From Metaphire vulgaris (taxonomy: Eukaryota > Annelida > Clitellata > Crassiclitellata > Megascolecidae): 64,000 nt of DNA. The notes under the pieces were generated by a model. It was not told where the DNA came from, made no database searches, and saw only the letters and a list, made by a program, of their open reading frames with translations. Position 1 is the stretch's first letter. Every line of letters begins with the position of its first letter. A program made the translations under genes and the position numbers. Shown here piece by piece: positions 48,476-60,057 of the stretch. Where the stretch lies: contig CM030865.1 in NCBI GenBank assembly GCA_018105865.1, positions 9,018,198 to 9,082,197 of the forward strand, read 5' to 3'.

Positions 48476-48681
48476 ACCTCAGAAAAAATCACCATCGACT
48501 ATGCGCAAATCGCACGATTGGTCCAGTTTGAATGGGTGGCCGGGACCTTCCCCACGACTACATTAACCACAACTGGGCCACAGTTTTAGAATAAATCAAC
48601 TTGAGCAGGTATGCTGCGCCTGTGACCCATAGACTCCTGGGGTGGGGGTTAATAATTTCCACGACCCATGTTGTAAGCCCA

Positions 48682-48770
48682 CAGTAGTTGTAGTCAACAG
48701 TGGTTCTCAGTTCTCACACAGGGCAGTGCCTACTGAACCACTTTAAACCTTGTTATATTATATATTATAT
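48682..48770 (+). mobile_element. LINE 3' tail, same family as 56690-56952
   Basis: Shares CAACAGTGGTTCTC, CACACAGGGCAG and CTACTGAACCACT with the tail after the 56690 coding remnant. Confidence 0.6.
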
Positions 48771-48973
48771 TATTATAGCCCAGTATACGTCATTGGATTT
48801 GTGGACAGTTTTAGAATAGACATGCTTAAAATTCTAAGTGAGCTAAATAATGAGATCTCGACTTTTGCAATGGATTTGTCCTTGTCGTGTGCATTATAAT
48901 ATTCTGTTACAGTATTTCTCGATTATTTAGATAAGATTATTGAGACTTAAAATGACGTTTACATCAGCAATGC

Positions 48974-49155
48974 CAGTGTTTATTCGAGGCCTGTTTTTTG
49001 GGGGAACCCCCAACGTTTTAAATTCTCCCAATTTGTATATGTTGGCTTGGGAGATGGAAATTCTCCCCAAAAAAAAAAAAAAGCGTGGAGAGACATATCT
49101 TGTCCCCCAAACATTTCAAACTTCCCCAATGTCAAGGTGGCTAGAATGAACACTG
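48974..49155. mobile_element. hAT-like MITE
   Basis: Perfect TSD AGCAATGC. The ends are CAGTGTTTATTCGAG and CTAGAATGAACACTG. The body is A/C-rich with an A14 run. Confidence 0.9.
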
Positions 49156-49683
49156 AGCAATGCCCTTTGAAGAATAATCGGGCGTTACATTCTTCCAAAT
49201 ACCCACAGAATCATCTAGAAAAAATATGCCCTACCTAAACTCAATTTTAGACAACGAGCAAATTTATAGCCAATTCAGAATTGCGGTGTGATTTGTGAAC
49301 GTTGGAATATATAATAACGCGTTATTTTATTTTTAAAGCAAAATCTGTACAATTATTTGGCTCCCGAATCCTGATTTCAGAACTTTTTTGCAAACAGCCT
49401 TCTGCCACTTTGGTACAACATGTAGATCCATCAATATTGGCCTACTGTGCTTTTAACACAGGAGGCGTCTTACCTACTAAACCACTGAGAACCAAGTTAG
49501 TTATTATTGTTATATTGGCTATGATAAATAATTAGCAATATTAATTAATTAACGGATTTAAATATTTCTTTCAATATTTCACTTTCTACAATTTTTGGTC
49601 ATAGTAACAAAATTTTACGGTTTAAATTAATTTTTAGAGGAATAAAGTTATGCAGCCCGGATTCCATGAGATCGACAGTTCAA

Positions 49684-50875
49684 CAGGGCCTGTTTTAAGA
49701 AAAATTTATCACGGCACTAAACTCAAGAAAATGTGTGCACATCCACGCCAAAAAAACAAGCAAAAAGGTCGTCCGGAAAATTTATCACTGCACAAAGCAC
49801 AGAAAATTGCATTTTACCACTGCATATTTTCATTTTATCACTGCACAAAGCACAGAAAATTGCATTTTACCACTGCATATTTTCATTTTATCACTGCACA
49901 TCTTGCAGTGTTAGGAGTGATCTTAGATCAAAAGATCAAAGATCACGATCTAAGATCACAATTCATGATTTTTGATCTTTGATCTAGATCACTTTTTACT
50001 AGTGATCTTTGACTCTGATTTTAAATCACTTTTTCTGTGATTTTGATCTTTATTATCAACAGAAGATCAAAGATCAAATTATACGTGGTCTCCCAACTAA
50101 GTCAATCAATCAACGAACTTCTATGTGTATTGAGTAAAATGGCGGACAAATCAAGCATTCGGACCTCAATGATCATGTTAGTGCAGCCGGTGCAGATGAT
50201 GAGGATTATGGATATGGCCCTGACATTAGTACTGGCACTGCCACTGGGACTCAGTGGGGAGGCTTGCTCAGTTGCAACTGGTCGTGAAAATGCAGTCAAG
50301 ATAGAGGTCATGAACTACCTGAATAACCCAAATAAGGAACTTTCTAGCTTGTTGGCATACCCACATGTCAAGGCAGCATTTGTGAAATATAACACAACCC
50401 TGCCATCTTCTGCGCCTGTCGAAAGACTTTTTAGTATTGGAGGTTTGATAGCTACACCACGAAGAAACAGGTTGTCTGACGCAACGTTTGAGTGTCTGCT
50501 CATGCTGAAAATGAACTGCCGTGTTCAACACTGACTGTGAACTGACAGTTAGTTGCTAAAATTGTCATGAACTGTTTTCAGTTGTGTTAGTAACTTAGTA
50601 TTACAAAAGTTTACATGCATCGTACAGTGGACATTTGCATCGTTATCATACGTGACACGTCATACATGATATAATAACTATATTTGTATGATCTTTGATC
50701 TTAGATCACTTTTACAGTGATCTTGATCTTAGATCATTTATACTCTAGTGATCTTTGATCTTGATCTTAGATCAATTTCTCTCTAGTGATCTTGATCTTT
50801 GATCAAGATCATTTTACAAGTGATCTTTCCTAACACTGACATCTTGTGTGTCACTGCACGTCAAAGCAGGCCCTG
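49684..50875. mobile_element. hAT-like MITE interrupted by a second hAT element
   Basis: Perfect outer TSD CAGTTCAA. The ends are CAGGGCCTGTTTTAAG and AAAGCAGGCCCTG. It contains a shared-motif instance (about 49756) and a tandem duplication of about 54 bp (49786-49900). Confidence 0.92.
49906..50838 (+). mobile_element. hAT transposon, internally deleted, with transposase C-terminus
   Basis: Perfect TSD ACATCTTG and 11-bp TIR CAGTGTTAGGA. Both ends carry clusters of GATCTTAGATC/TGATCTTTGATC. The frame 50037-50534 ends with YPHVKAAFVKYNTTLPSSA, then PVERLFSIGG and PRRNRLSDATFECLL, the hAT dimerisation domain. The N-terminal and catalytic parts are missing, so it is non-autonomous. Confidence 0.94.
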
Positions 50876-50883
50876 CAGTTCAA

Positions 50884-51798
50884 TAGCTGGCTTAATTATT
50901 TCAAAGCTCAAATTGCTGCGAAAATGGCCGTAGAACATATTAAATCATGATTTTTAAGTCTTTTCGTTACCCTGAAGGCTTAAAAATCCCGCAAATGCAT
51001 TAGAATAGATCACTGCAAAATGACAAGCAAAGCGTCAAATATATTTCGCCTATCGTTGCTTTAGTACTAGACCTAATAGCGTCCAACGATTGACTAAACA
51101 ACTCTCCGATCACCTCAGTAATGATTTAACTGCGAGATTCACAAAAGAACTTCGCTCTCGGAATGCAACAAGGCGTCATATGACGAATAAGTCTGGGAGT
51201 TAATCACATGCTTTCTAGAATATTTGTTTAACTGATATATTTGAATTCGTCGTGTACAAAAAATCGTCCTCAGATTGACAATCTAGGCCCTCGTAGCATT
51301 ACCCAGTTAATGCATGACCTTTCGTGATTTATTTCAGCCATAAAAATTGCAAATAGGGCCTATAATGTGTTTTTGCACGTGTGGAAACTCAGAACGAAAT
51401 ACTGGCCGAGGAAGGAGTCAGATGACCCGAAACTAGTTTAGCAATGATCAAAACAACGATATTTTCACTTTGCACATTTTGGCAGTCGACAAAGTGAAGA
51501 CAAGTGGATTTCGAAAATGCCAGACATTTGGTTTATAGTACGAACTTTTCAAAGAAAATTGTCATGATCGAAAACAGAAGACATATTCTATTTCATGTAA
51601 AAGAATAAGCCTTAATACTAAAGATAATAATAACATCACTGGAAATGATGATGATTATTATCACTATCAGTAGTGGCAATAGTAATAGTAGTAGAGGCAT
51701 CGTAATTAATTTTATGTGTCGCGGTAGGACTAATACGAGTAATACTAATACGAGTAATATTGGTAGCATTGTAGTACTATTATTAGTAGCAGTAAGCT
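50884..51798. other. Intergenic, no gene supported
   Basis: AT-rich, short frames only. Confidence 0.3.
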
Positions 51799-51855
51799 GG
51801 TGGAGGTGGTGGTGGTGGTGGTGGTGGTTGTGGTAGTAGTAGTAGTAGCAGTAGT

Positions 51856-51919
<64 letters not shown>

Positions 51920-51948
51920 GTAGCAGTAGTAGTAGCAGTAGTAGCAGC

Positions 51949-52038
<90 letters not shown>
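51799..52038. repeat. Compound triplet microsatellite (GTG)n(CAG)n(GTA)n
   Basis: About 240 bp of GGT, GTA and GCA units, including runs of 15 or more GCA units. Open in several frames only because it is triplet DNA. Confidence 0.97.
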
Positions 52039-52623
52039 TATTGTTGTTGCTGTTGCAGTTGCTGAGAAAATCTGATCTGGGAAATGGAAGATATGATCGC
52101 CATCTAGCGAGTAAGAAATATGTGAAAATACATCGATTTTATTGACGCTTGGCAATACAAGTGGCTTGGGGAGAAACAGGTGGGACTGGAAACTACGTTG
52201 AATGATCTACATCAGGGGTGCTTTTATATATTTATACCGAGTGAACAGCAACGCATAGTTCACATGTCTTCTGCCTATTGGTAATTAATCTACCACTGAT
52301 AATTAATTAATAGATATTGAATCGTTCTCTTGGACGCTAAGAAAGTATTGACAAATGGAAATAGAATAATGTATCGACCAACATGTCTTCTGTTTGCTCT
52401 GATTTTCGAATTGTATGCATTTTAAAAATTCAAATATGAAACGTTTATCACTCGACTGATTTTCGTTGGCCATCAAAGGTTATTATGGGATCCTTTTAAA
52501 ACGCGTCACATCTAAGGCCGCATGCCGACAAAGCAATAATTAATTAGATTCTTTGAAGAGCGTCGCTCTTGCCGCTTAAATGTCATCTGGAACTTGTTTT
52601 TCAAAGCATTTTAGAAAATAATA

Positions 52624-53905
52624 ATAATCATCTTTATTCGTGACAAGCACAGCATAAAAAGTAGTACACAACCAGTAGTACACAACCAAGGAAAACACAA
52701 ATCAACTGAACAAAACTAAATAATAATAATAATAAAATAATAATAATAAAATAAACCTAATAATAAACAAATAAACTAAGCACAAACTTTACACAGTACA
52801 GCCTCTGACCTCAGACAAATTCTAGTAATGCACTGAGCAAAGTACAGTGGCTTCTTCTCATATCTATTAACAAAGGATGTTTGTCGCTTTTCTACAATAG
52901 CATGCATACTATCCAAACCCGTCAGGACTCTGATATACGACATTATCTGCCTCACATGTTTTAAAAATTTTGCACACAACTACTCGAATCAGTCTGTCAA
53001 GAGCATTAAGAATACTTTTGTTTGGAAATGTGGCTTCCATACCATACAAAGGTAGACAGTAGCTCTTTACTAGGTTGATAATTAATTAGCAGCTCTTGAC
53101 TATATCAATTAAACGTGCGGAAAAATTTTAATTTAGCTTCCGAAATAGATAAGAAGTGCCTGCCCTTTTCAGTGTCACCTGAGTTACCTAATTTCCTCCA
53201 CAAATGGCAAGGCAACACCATCCAGGACCAATACAGCACATGCGATATTGCAACGTGTCCCAACCTCATCACCATAGATTTCTTCACATTAAATTTTCCA
53301 AATCCACAAAGTCATTTGCAAATATCCAGCATGTGCTGCATGCGGATTTTGACACCAATAAGATATCATCATACAATAAACATCCAACAAACAAATCATT
53401 GATATACAGCTGTGTGAAAAGTCCTGATTTTCAAAAATTTTGTTGTGAGGATCCATAAGGCAATCGCACAATAATTAGCAAATTCTCTACCAAAAACATC
53501 AATACCCGTTGAAATATATTGAGATTTGCATATCCTAAATCATTAATGGTTATTCAGATATTCATAAAAAACAAAAATCCCAAAATCCTATAAAGGTGCA
53601 GGACTTTTTCACACAGCTGTAGCAGCCATATCCAGAATTTTGCAACTTTAAAATTACATCATCAATATAAACAGCAAATAGCAAAGGCGAAAGAACCCCT
53701 CCTTGTCGTACCCCAGCCACTACAGTAAAAGATTCTGATAAGGCATTACCCCATCTAACCATAACATTACATTTGGAATACCAGTTGAGTAAAACTTCAA
53801 TGAAATACCAAGGGGTTTTCCTTTGTATCAGCTTCAAAAACAGCCCATAGTGACTAATTTTGTCAAAAGCTTTCGAAATGTCAATAATAATAATCGTTCT
53901 CATTT
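52624..53905 (-). mobile_element. 5'-truncated LINE with reverse transcriptase remnant
   Basis: Minus strand. At 53903-53562 an RT palm reads DISKAFDKISHYG, GVRQGGVLSPLLFAVYIDD (YIDD catalytic box). After frameshifts come LLPLYGMEATFPNKSILNAL and QIMSYIRVLTGLDSMHA (52979-52776), the usual LINE ORF2 end. An AT-rich (TTATTA) 3' tail is near 52624-52760. Confidence 0.88.
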
Positions 53906-55487
53906 ATAAAGTGCCTGCAATCATCCACCAATTAACTGACAATTAATTAATGCTATATTACAATTTCTCTTATGCAAGTTATTTGTTAACGTCACATCTC
54001 CATCATATGTACATTTGCATTAGATTAGACTTGATAAACTCATCGAACTTTCATGGACTTGAAGGTTGAATTTGGCAAAAACTTATTCAGTGATTTCTGG
54101 TTGAATAAAGAAAGAAAATGGGCCTATAGATTAATTTCTGACAAAGTTTTAAAGTTAGTTTTTTATCTCTTTCAGTGCGTTATATCTATAATAATCTGTA
54201 TTTTCTGCAATGTTGGCATTTAACAGTAAATACAGATCGAAACGCAAACTTGAGCTAGACTTGCATCCAAAGCCGACACAATTAAAGCCTAACACTGCAG
54301 AGTTATGCAACTTAAAACACGGCTAAAGCTCGCATTGTAAAAGTTTGATGTGTCTACTACCAGTGTTTTCACTTTTTCATTTCTATTATTCATCACAAAA
54401 GATTGAAATCTTAAACGTGTAATTTAAATTTATTTGTTCATAGCACATATCATATTTGCCATGTATTTTAATGTTACCAATATATCAGATCTGCCAAATA
54501 TTGTTTCTGGTACGGGGGTACGTGTCATGGGATACGCACGAAGATCACTTTTTGTTGGGGTAAAATTTTTAAAAGGTTGAGAACCGTTACCATAGACTGT
54601 AATGATTGCCTCTGTAACTTGAAAACGGAGCAAATTAGCAAATATAAGCATCAATTTTGTTCGTTTGGTTTCGATCCAGAGTTAGTTAATTCCAACTGTT
54701 GCTAAGTCTGAACCAAGTTGGCTGCATGCCAAATTTGTTTCTTAATTGGTGTGCTTGCATGGGCTTAGAACTGTGCGCACTGAAACGCTAATGCTGTCGG
54801 ACGCTCGCTCTAAGCCAGAAGGATGGAACCCACATATCTGTGCGTCTGGTCGCGAGAGAAATCGGTGTCACGGTGCTAAATCACGACCTATTTCGTGTTG
54901 AATTGAAGCCCGATTACTTAAAAGTGAAAAGAGTTCAGAAAGTGACTGACGCGAACAAAAAAACGACTCATTTGTACAGAGCAGTTGCTTAGGAGGTACC
55001 GTTAACATTTTGATGATTTTGTTGCATATATTTGGCTCACTGGTGAAAAACTACTGTTGGCCAGCAGTTAATCAACGAATTTCCACTCTGCAATATATGT
55101 CATAATTATAATCTATGAAATAATCTATCAGTTTATAAAAAACAGATTTGTACCAGTGATTTTATCGTTAACGGTAATTAAAATAGGAACGGAAATTAAC
55201 GGTAATCTTTAACGTCAATTTTAATATATCAAACTATGATCCGAATTCCGATGAAATGCTGCACTAATGACACAAACATAAATCTCTTTATGGTTTAAAA
55301 ATTGTGTTTATATCTGTTTAGGATCGTCCGGTTTTTGCGCCACCCTGTATAGTATAAGGTATATAAATATAGTGTATAGTATATATAATATATAGTATAT
55401 ATATATATAATGTAAATAGTTTCCGAGTAAATAGTAAATAGCAGTAAATAGTTTCAGAGGGACTTATGATAATATTGTATATATTCA

Positions 55488-55490
<3 letters not shown>
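53906..55490. other. Intergenic, no gene supported
   Basis: AT-rich. TGCGCCACCCTGTA at about 55336 resembles a mariner end with no partner found. TA-rich DNA follows. Confidence 0.3.

Positions 55491-55491
<1 letters not shown>

Positions 55492-55543
<52 letters not shown>
55492..55543. repeat. (TA)n microsatellite
   Basis: About 25 TA units. Confidence 0.95.
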
Positions 55544-55545
<2 letters not shown>

Positions 55546-55789
55546 TGTCAGATTGATGCAATAATCTGTTAGAATACCTTAGAATAAATACATATTTATC
55601 TATATTTGTATTCCCTTATGGGTGGGTATGTGTGCTCGGAAAGCCGCTTTATTCAATCAGTGATTGGAAATTGTGGGAGGAAAATGTATTGAAAAATGGA
55701 GCTAAGACGCATCTATTTTGCTAGCAATGTCTTCGTTACAGGCGCAGAGTCGTTGCTTTCAGGGCAAACGCATTGGGCGACCATCTCAT

Positions 55790-56110
55790 TTGCAGCTTCA
55801 CTTCGGCGGACGTCTTTTGCGCTCTGTTGTCCCTGTGCCTGTCCGTCTGCCCGTCCGTCTCCTTGTCCCCGTCGCTGGGCTTCGATCGAGCGAGAGGACG
55901 ATGACGTGTCCTTCGCCGCTGTGTCCTGCTCCGGGGGCTCGTCTCATCGCCAAAGTGTCTTCCCCGCAGCCGATGCCTTATAAGCAGCTGACACTCAGAC
56001 ACGCCGTCGTCTCCCTCCTGGCCCCTTACCCCTCTGCGCCGCCACCGTCTCCCCGGCGGCTCCTTCTCCGCGCCTCGTCCCTCTTCCAACATGTTCGTCT
56101 GTGATTTCCA
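55790..56110. other. GC-rich, CpG-containing island
   Basis: About 300 bp is much richer in GC and CpG than the rest of the window and is open in frames on both strands. TATAAG at about 55979 lies some 110 bp before an ATG at 56091. It could be a promoter or first exon of a gene, or an unknown repeat. No protein family is recognised. Confidence 0.35.
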
Positions 56111-56689
56111 GCTCCTACGGAGATTCGGTCGCAGTGAAATGTCGCGTCGTCAATACTAGAGGTCGGAATGGTCGTACGCAGCACTTGGATGATGACATTG
56201 GAAATAGTGTCACGAGAAGAACCGTCTCAGAACACGATCGCGTATTTTTAATACAAATCAAAATGGCGAAAACGTTGACCGTCACACGACGCCATTGCGC
56301 CAATCTATCAGTAAAATTTCAGTGTAACTGTAAGGCTTCTGTAAAAAAAAAAACAGCAGTGAGAATATTCTGAATTCTATGTAAGTAAAGTAAACCTTCG
56401 TTTTCGTCGTAATCTGGACAAGAGTCGAGAATTAATTGAAAATCTTTGGGACATTGCGATTGATTAGATCTGTTTGAATATCGGAGAAGAGCTTATAATG
56501 GTAAGTCACATTCGCTGCCTCAAAACAATTGGAATATCTAAATATCTAATAGTATATAGTATCATTATTTATTTATTTATTTATTTATTCGCATACTGTA
56601 CAAGCACCACTGTCTGTTGATGTGACAAATTCTATTTTCACTTTCGCTGACTGCATTTCCTCTAATACAAAATACTAATAAACAAAGTG

Positions 56690-56952
56690 GAAATGCCGGG
56701 AAATAGTTTTTTTACATTGAAGCAGTATGATGGAACCAGAGGACACAACATGAAACTGTCTGAGAAACGCGTTGGGAGATGCAAACAGTACTTTTTCAGT
56801 GCAAGAGTGGTGGAAAGATGGAATGAACTGGACGAGGAGATGGTAATGGCTACGAGTGTGAATGATTTCAAAATAAACCTCAGTGCTAGAGGATACTAGA
56901 CTTGGATGAATGCAACAGTGGTTCTCACACAGGGCAGACCCTACTGAACCAC
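56690..56952 (+). mobile_element. LINE ORF2 C-terminal remnant and 3' tail
   Basis: Frame 56687-56899 contains TRGHNMKLSEKR, YFFSARVVERWNELDEEMV and VNDFKINL. These match the typical RKYFFSQRVV..WN.LPEEVV..SVN.FKN LINE end. The CAGTGGTTCTCACACAGGGC tail follows. Confidence 0.8.
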
Positions 56953-56958
56953 TCTAAA

Positions 56959-57033
56959 TCTTCTTCTTCTTCTTCTTCTTTTTTTCTTCTTCTTCTTCTT
57001 CTTCTTCTTCTTATTATTATTATTATTATTATT
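56959..57033. repeat. (CTT)n(ATT)n microsatellite
   Basis: Compound triplet tract at the end of the LINE remnant. Confidence 0.95.
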
Positions 57034-57231
57034 TAATATCTCTCAGCCAGACAATAACGCTACGTTCGACTTTTCAATTAAGAGCATTGAGCTAGAACGA
57101 TACACAGACTACATGCACGCTTTGATCAGGAAAATGAACTGCTATAAAAGAATCGTGTCTTTTATGAAGCAAGATCTCAGTAATGTATTCCTGTGCCCAG
57201 ACATTGACAAAAATCTACTCACACCTACATC

Positions 57232-57537
57232 TAGGGTTGCCAGATCTCCCGTATTTTACGGGAGCTCCTGTATTTCAGCCTCAGTCTCCCGCCTAATAAT
57301 ATTAATAAAAATATTATTACGACTTATTTGCAATGTTGATTCACTACATGCAGATGATGCAGTGCATTGAACAGTGTTGTTTATTGCTTTCTCCTCGTCT
57401 ATACTCTATAGTACTGTAGTGTAGTATAGCTTTAGCCATAATAATTCACAATGAATTGGACCGCGAAGTGGGCGCATTGATCGCGGAAACAATCTTCCGT
57501 GTTTCGACTTTGGATATCTGGCAAGTTGGCAACCCTA
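57232..57537. mobile_element. hAT-like element with TAGGGTTGCCA ends
   Basis: The ends are TAGGGTTGCCAG and TTGGCAACCCTA, with TSD CCTACATC/TCTACATC (7/8). No frame of note. Confidence 0.85.
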
Positions 57538-57545
57538 TCTACATC

Positions 57546-58356
57546 TGTGCCCTCGAAGAGCGTGATAGTGCGATTTAGCGTGTAACATTTATCGATTGTT
57601 ATCAGTCGTGTTCTTATGGTTGAGAAGCGGTATTTTCAAGACCCATTTAACCAACGCTATAATCTACCCCAAGTCATCGTCTACACTGTTTTGTTCAGAA
57701 GAATATCAAAGACAGCGAGCCATCTTTTAAGATCAAACCCGTGCAAACGGCTCAACTAGGGTAGAGTAGATTCTCTACAGAGGAGGTATTGAAGAAATGA
57801 AGCCATAAGATTGATTCAAAATTTCAAAATTAGTTTATTATTTTCCAAATTTTCCAAATAAGTGCATAATAACATCATCACAGTGATTACATGTAAAGAT
57901 CATAGTAGTAATAATAACATCATAATAGTAATATTTGAAAATGTTGACATTTAAATAATTTGGAAACTAAAGGGAGAAGCAGAAGAGAAATATTCTCTGT
58001 TCAAGGCCTGCTTTCCCGGTGAACCAGTAAGCTTATACTAACTATGGACATGTTCCAATTGACTGAATACTATGTTTATAAATACAGAAAGCAAGTAGCA
58101 ACCGGAAACTAATTTTAACATATGGTGCAAAGTGAGGGTGCAGCGTGCAAAGTGCGAATACATATACATATTTAAGCTAATTTGATATCAAGTCGTTCAG
58201 AATTTTCTAGTTAAGAGCGCGATGACTTATTCAGATTTTCGCCTTCTCTAAAGCAATTCTTCTTGAAATTTCAAAAACTTTATTAAAATTCATCCTGATT
58301 TTGACCAATTCGTTCGCATTCTCGTTCGTCAAATTTGGTTCTTGCAGTGGTCATTC
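57546..58356. other. Intergenic, no gene supported
   Basis: AT-rich, short frames only. Confidence 0.3.
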
Positions 58357-58364
58357 ACTTAGAT

Positions 58365-58888
58365 CAGTGGTTCTCAAACTGGGGTCCGCGGTCGCATAAG
58401 AGTGCTGATTCCATTTGACAAGGGCGTAAAACACGGGGACACGGCGGGGGACGGTTACCCAATAATTAGTAAGAGGGGACAGAGTATCAATTATTCCCCC
58501 AATGTTTTGTGCCTTATGGCAAAATCACTCATTGCGGATTACCTTTTTTGCTCATCGGGGAATTTGGCCAGGGAGAAATATAAGGATGGCGTTTTTTTGC
58601 TCGTCAAGACTTTTTGGGAGACGAAAAGGACGAAAAGGGGCCTGACTTTATCGACGATTCTATCCCCCCCATGTTGACGCTAGATTTATGCCACTGCTGA
58701 TTTGAATTTAAATCTGATGACTAAGATTTGCAATTTTCTGAATAAATAATTGATTGACAAAACAAGTAGCCAATGTGCTAATGACAGTTAATATAAAATT
58801 CGAATTTTATAAGGTCTGTGAGTCATCGCAAAAATTTCTAAGGGACCACCATGCATGCAAGAAATCCTGAAAAGTTTGAGAACCGCAA
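58365..58888. mobile_element. hAT-like element (CAGTGGTTCTCAAACT type)
   Basis: Perfect TSD ACTTAGAT. The left end is CAGTGGTTCTCAAACTGGGG and the right end is AAGTTTGAGAACCGC, with the last bases mutated. Two degenerate shared motifs (about 58540, 58595). Confidence 0.87.
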
Positions 58889-58894
58889 ACTTAG

Positions 58895-58895
<1 letters not shown>

Positions 58896-58960
<65 letters not shown>
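58896..58960. repeat. (ATT)n microsatellite
   Basis: About 21 TTA units. Confidence 0.95.
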
Positions 58961-58978
58961 GCATAGTAAGTCGCATAC

Positions 58979-59270
58979 GCGTGGGAAGTTAGCAGTGTGG
59001 TAACAACACTGGACGATGGAGCTGGAGGTCGCGGGTTCGATTCCTGCAGGAGGCCTAAGCCCCTAAGGTTGACTCAGCCTTACTCGCTAGAGGGCGGTGG
59101 TAAACTGAGTAGCAACGGTAAGCTGCGAGGTAAAACGTGGGTCTGGAGAAAGTAATGGCAACCTACCCCAGATTGATGGCTTATACCACCTACGTCGCTG
59201 ATTGCCTAGACCGGAGATAAGCGCCGGAACCCAAATCTCGGACTCGAGTACGGGACCTACCTTTACCTTT
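58979..59270 (+). mobile_element. tRNA-derived SINE
   Basis: The tRNA-like head has B-box GGTTCGATTCC, followed by the shared body and the CTACCTTTACCTTT end. Perfect 12-bp TSD TAAGTCGCATAC (58967-58978, 59271-59282). Confidence 0.94.
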
Positions 59271-59356
59271 TAAGTCGCATACAAACATCTACGAGGTTAA
59301 GGTCATTATAGAGAAATGCTTAGAAAGCAGATCATATAAAGCTGCAAAGAGGCAAG

Positions 59357-59357
59357 T

Positions 59358-59422
<65 letters not shown>

Positions 59423-59473
59423 ATAATAATAATAATAATAATAGTAATAGTAATAATAATAATAATAATAATA

Positions 59474-59551
<78 letters not shown>

Positions 59552-59625
59552 CTATAGTCATAGTAGTAGTAGTAGGAGGAGGAGGAGGAGGAGGAGGAGG
59601 AGGAGGAGAAGAAGAAGGAGGAGTA
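59357..59625. repeat. Compound triplet microsatellite (AGT)n(AAT)n(AGT)n(AGG)n
   Basis: About 270 bp of triplets. The minus-strand poly-Thr/poly-Leu frame is a by-product. Confidence 0.97.
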
Positions 59626-59735
59626 AATGGATATTAGGTGGCTTAATAGGATTTCTCCTGAATTGATGGTTACAGGAAATACGATTAATTCTTTTCTTCA
59701 ATACCTTAGTTTAGTCAGCTATAATGTATGCTATA

Positions 59736-60049
59736 CAGTGGCGTAGCCAATGGGGAGTTTGGGGTTAAAACCTCTTTTGGCTGTAGAAAAAAATTTAAAA
59801 TGAATTTCTATGCATTTTTCATTTTGAGACCGATTTGGGGGTCAAACCCTCTTGGCTACTTGGCTATAGAATGTAACACCGTGTAAGAGGTGACAAGCTT
59901 TTTTTACTTGTCAGCACATGGAAGAGAAAAAATAGAAGAAGACAAGATGAGGAGATGACCTTTTTTGCTTGTCAAGATTTTTTCGAAGTTGGTCACGGTT
60001 AAAGCAAAAAACCAAACCCTCTTTTCCGGAAATCCTGGCTACGCCACTG
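59736..60049. mobile_element. hAT-like MITE
   Basis: The ends are CAGTGGCGTAGCC and GGCTACGCCACTG, with TSD ATGCTATA/GTGCTATA (7/8). Two shared motifs at about 59890 and 59950. Confidence 0.92.
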
Positions 60050-60057
60050 GTGCTATA

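Noticed and set aside
51745..52155. Poly-Thr/poly-Ala protein on the minus strand
   Set aside because: Compound triplet microsatellite, no flanking domain.
59289..59561. Poly-Thr/poly-Leu protein
   Set aside because: Triplet microsatellite by-product.
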